Shown here: positions 61,204 to 64,000 of the stretch, in pieces
How positions within the stretch are numbered: the stretch's first letter is position 1
Layout: every line of letters starts with the position of its first letter
Source: Desmodesmus armatus
Taxonomy: Eukaryota; Chlorophyta; Chlorophyceae; Sphaeropleales; Scenedesmaceae
Assembly: GCA_007449985.2 (NCBI GenBank)
Contig: VIIQ02000086.1
Span: 287,410 to 351,409, forward strand
Length of the DNA stretch: 64,000 bases
Reading direction: 5' to 3'
Position numbers and translations under genes: made by a program
The notes under the pieces: model-generated
Database searches by the model: none
What the model was told of the DNA's origin: nothing
Seen by the model: only the letters and a program-made list of their open reading frames with translations

Positions 61204-64000
61204 ATGCAGTTCGCACTTCGTCCTAACGCTGCTAGCCTGGGCAGCGCCCCTGCGGGCAGCAGGCAGGCCGTGAAGGGCAGAAGACAGCTCTGGTTGTGCC
61301 AAATGCCGTCAAGGACGTCTTCATGCCTGCGCTGAGGTGGGCGAGCCCACGAAGCTTGTCGATTCATGGTGAACCGGTCCCCTGCTGGTGGGCTGCAGCG
61401 CTTGGCCGATGCTGATTAGGGTGCCATTGTGCAATCGCAGCTCTCCACCATGACGTAGGGCAAGATTGTCACCTGGCTGAAGAATGTTGGCGACAAGGTC
61501 GGTTTGCTGCTGTTCTCTGCTGGTGTGACTGGGGGTGGTTGGCAGTAGGGGCAGAGTCCATTGGGCGTGATCAAACTCTTCATGCCTGATCACAGCTGTG
61601 ATGAGCGGTTGCATGTCAAGATCAGCAGCAGCTGGCCCAGGCCAGCCCACACCCCTGTTCCCCTCCTGTGCTGTACTGCTAACGCCCACACCCGTGCAGG
61701 TGGCCAAGGGCGAGCCATCGTGGTCGTGGAGTCCGACAAGGCCGTAAGCTCAGCAGCTGAGACCTCCATACGTCCCTGCTTTTGCACAATAGCTGCTCGC
61801 GGGTGCAGATCACCGAAATGTTCACTCTGCGTGTGCTGCAGACATTGGACGTGGAGAGCTTCGCAGAGGGCATCTGGGTGCTATCGTATCAACGAGGGCG
61901 GAGCGCGCCAACGGTGGTGCCTCCATCGCTTTCATTGCTGAGAGCGAGGCTGACCTGGCAGAGGCAAAGAAGAAGGCAGGCAGCAATGGAGCAGCAGCAC
62001 CCGCTGGTGAGCAGAAAGCTTTTGTCTCTGTGCCCCTATCAGCAGCCTGCTATGCAATGCTGCTGCATCAGCACAGAGGCTAGCAGCAGCAACTTGCTAA
62101 GCAATGCTGCAGCAGCAGCAGACGCTATCAGCAACCAGTGCAGCTCCTATCTATCTCTGCAAGTAACATGCTACACTCTGGTCCAGCTCAGCTGCATGGC
62201 GTACAGCATATGGCCAAGCTGCATGCCTGGTGTGTGCCATCCCACCACAGTGAAGCACTCCGTCACACCCTGTCCACTCACTCTTCCCGCCCGCGTCTTT
62301 TCTCCTGCACTCCCTGCCCCTGCCGCACCTCTCCACAGCCGCTGCCCCCCCCCCCGCAGCCCCAGCGCCAGCAGCAGCAGCCCCTCCCCCACCCCCTCCC
62401 CCTGCAGCTGCCGCCCCCGCAGCCCCAGCACCCCCGCAGCAGCAGCCCCCGCCCAGTGGCAGCTGCCCCCCCTCCCCCGTGCTGACGGCCGTGTGATCGC
62501 AACCCCCTATGCCAACAGCTGGCTAAGACCTTCGCGTTGACCTGGCAACAGTTTTGGCGGCACCGGCCCTAACGGCCGTGTCACTGCCGCTGATGTGGAG
62601 CGTGCAGCCAAGGGTGGTGCCGCCCCCGCAGCAGCAAGCACCTGCAGCAGCAGCCCCCGCTGCTGCCCCTGCTGCTAAGGCTGCTGCCCCTCTGCTGCTG
62701 CCCCTAAGGCTGGTGCCACCACTGTTGCTGAGCTGCGCGGCACCACCAAGCCCTTCACCACACTGCAGGCTGCATGGCACGCAACATGAACGAGAGCCTC
62801 AAGGTGGGTTAGGTTAGAGTGGGTGCATGGTGAACGTGGGGGGGTGGCAGGCTCCGAGGGGCTGGGTCGGTGGGGGTTGAAAGGGGCATTCAGCAGAGCA
62901 GTTTGAGCGCATGCTGCGCTGCGGGGTGTACAGATGATGTGGACTGCAGCTGGTTGTTGGCAGTCTGGTCTCAGCCCTGCATTCGGCTGCAGCAGCAGCA
63001 GGTCCCGCGGGTCGCTCATGCCTCTGTTAATCCCTCCTGCCTGCTATCAGCCACGGGCGCAGGAGTTTCAGATGAGGCAGACAGCAACTGCAGGGGAAGA
63101 TTCGCTGACAGCACTAGGGCCACTGCGCCCGATGGGTGTTTTCTGATAGTAACTTCCCCACATCCCAGCATGCTTGTGCAACACACCCACATCACTGGCA
63201 CCAGCACTGCTTCCTGAACCCACTTTGTCAACACAGCCCACACACAACCCTTGGGGTGACGCTGCACCAACCGCTATCCTTGCACAGGCAAAAGTGATGG
63301 CATGTTGGAGTTTTAGGGCATCTTATCGTTGCTTCACTGGTCGTGAATCCCTGCCCCCCTTTCCCTCCTTCACCGCCCTCACCCTCCTGGTTGTACATCT
63401 GCCACCCCAGTTTCCTGAGTTCCGTGTGAGCATGAGCAGTGAGACTGACAAGTTTGATGCCTGTACAAGCGCCTCAAGCCTCACGGCGTGACCATGACTG
63501 CACTGCTGGCCAAGGCAGTGGGCAAAGCACTGGCAAGCACCCAGTCATGTTCGCAGGTAAGGAGCCAGGACACAAACTCGCAGCAGGCAGGGACACAACG
63601 TTGCAGCAGGCCAGGGCGGCAGTGCAATGAGCAGCAGCAGAGCACATCTTAGTGGATGTGTCCCATCGGTTGCCTGCTGGGCAGGTTGCGGCTACTGTGA
63701 CCATTGGCAGCAGCAGCTAATTCACAGCAGTAGGCACTGGAGCTCCACATGTGACAGACAGACATGCACCACCACCCCCAGCAGCAGCATTGCGCATTAG
63801 GGCCTGTCTTTTGCCCCTCACACCACCTGTATGTAACTCGTTCCTGCCTGCATGCTCCCTCAACCACCCCCCCTCCCCCCCCCCCCTCCCCCACCTCAAT
63901 ACCCCCTGACGGCAACGCATCACCTACCAACGGCTGTGCTTCTCCACATCACGGTTCATCCCCCTCTTCTCCCCCTCCCCCCCCCCCCCCCTGCAGCCTG
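61204..64000 (+). pseudogene. Broken plastid-type pyruvate dehydrogenase E2 (dihydrolipoamide acetyltransferase), 3' end outside window
   Basis: Pieces of an E2 enzyme appear in order but in shifting frames. They are a transit-like start MQFALRPNAASLGSAPAGSR (61204) and DVFMPALS (exon ending 61336). The lipoyl domain follows with GKIVTWLKNVGDKV (about 61459-61500), VVVESDKA with the lipoylated Lys codon at 61738-61740, and DVESFAEGI (about 61850). Then come Pro/Ala linkers, the E3-binding domain (GRVIATPYA, GTGPNGRVTAADVE; 62488-62605) and the start of the catalytic domain (ELRGTTKPFTTLQ; FRVSMSSETDKFDA, 63411-63556). At least eight one-base lesions and a TAG at 61456-61458 interrupt the frame. 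Splice sites at 61337, 61744, 62813 and 63557 remain intact. Either a young pseudogene or a gene with uncorrected indels. Confidence 0.8.

Overview
This window is nuclear DNA of a green alga (Chlorophyta, most likely Chlorophyceae). The genes are dense with short GT-AG introns, a few of them GC-AG. CAG/CTG triplets are abundant on both strands. One probable TGTAA polyadenylation signal, of the volvocalean type, is visible. The proteins have plant or algal organelle biology: a TypA GTPase with a presequence, a Rubisco-methyltransferase-like SET protein, a PHT4-type transporter and a plastid-type dihydrolipoamide acetyltransferase. Exon models below were built by hand from reading-frame continuity, splice sites and family motifs.

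Layout. Bases 36-381 (+) are the last exon of a membrane protein. Bases 28899-1133 (-) hold one giant gene of about 42 exons. It encodes a protein of about 5,480 residues related to the TRANK1 type of UvrD/SF1 helicase: a glutamine-rich N-terminus, a helical segment, ankyrin repeats, the helicase core with all main motifs, and a very long helical C-terminus. A 0.5 kb divergent promoter region separates it from an 11-exon TypA/BipA GTPase gene (29412-34537, +). After a 2.4 kb gap come a small LYR-motif protein (37860 to about 36947, -) and a UXT/prefoldin-like gene (39138-38270, -). Next are an unrecognised secreted protein (39768-42749, +), a SET-domain methyltransferase of the Rubisco LSMT family (47148-43476, -) and a secreted Kazal-plus-trypsin-like protease (52509-48819, -). 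A 4.3 kb stretch follows with a perfect palindrome and a 265-bp tandem array. The window ends with a PHT4/SLC17 anion transporter (60889-56800, -) and, divergently, a broken plastid pyruvate dehydrogenase E2 gene (61204 to beyond 64000, +).

The genes do not form a pathway; neighbours share only intergenic spacers. The most striking features are the giant ankyrin-helicase gene with an in-frame TAG, the fusion of a Kazal domain to a serine protease, and a set of single-base lesions. The lesions lie in the giant gene's 3' half, the transporter and above all the E2 gene, while the other genes are perfectly in frame. Uncorrected sequencing indels or real gene decay could both explain this.
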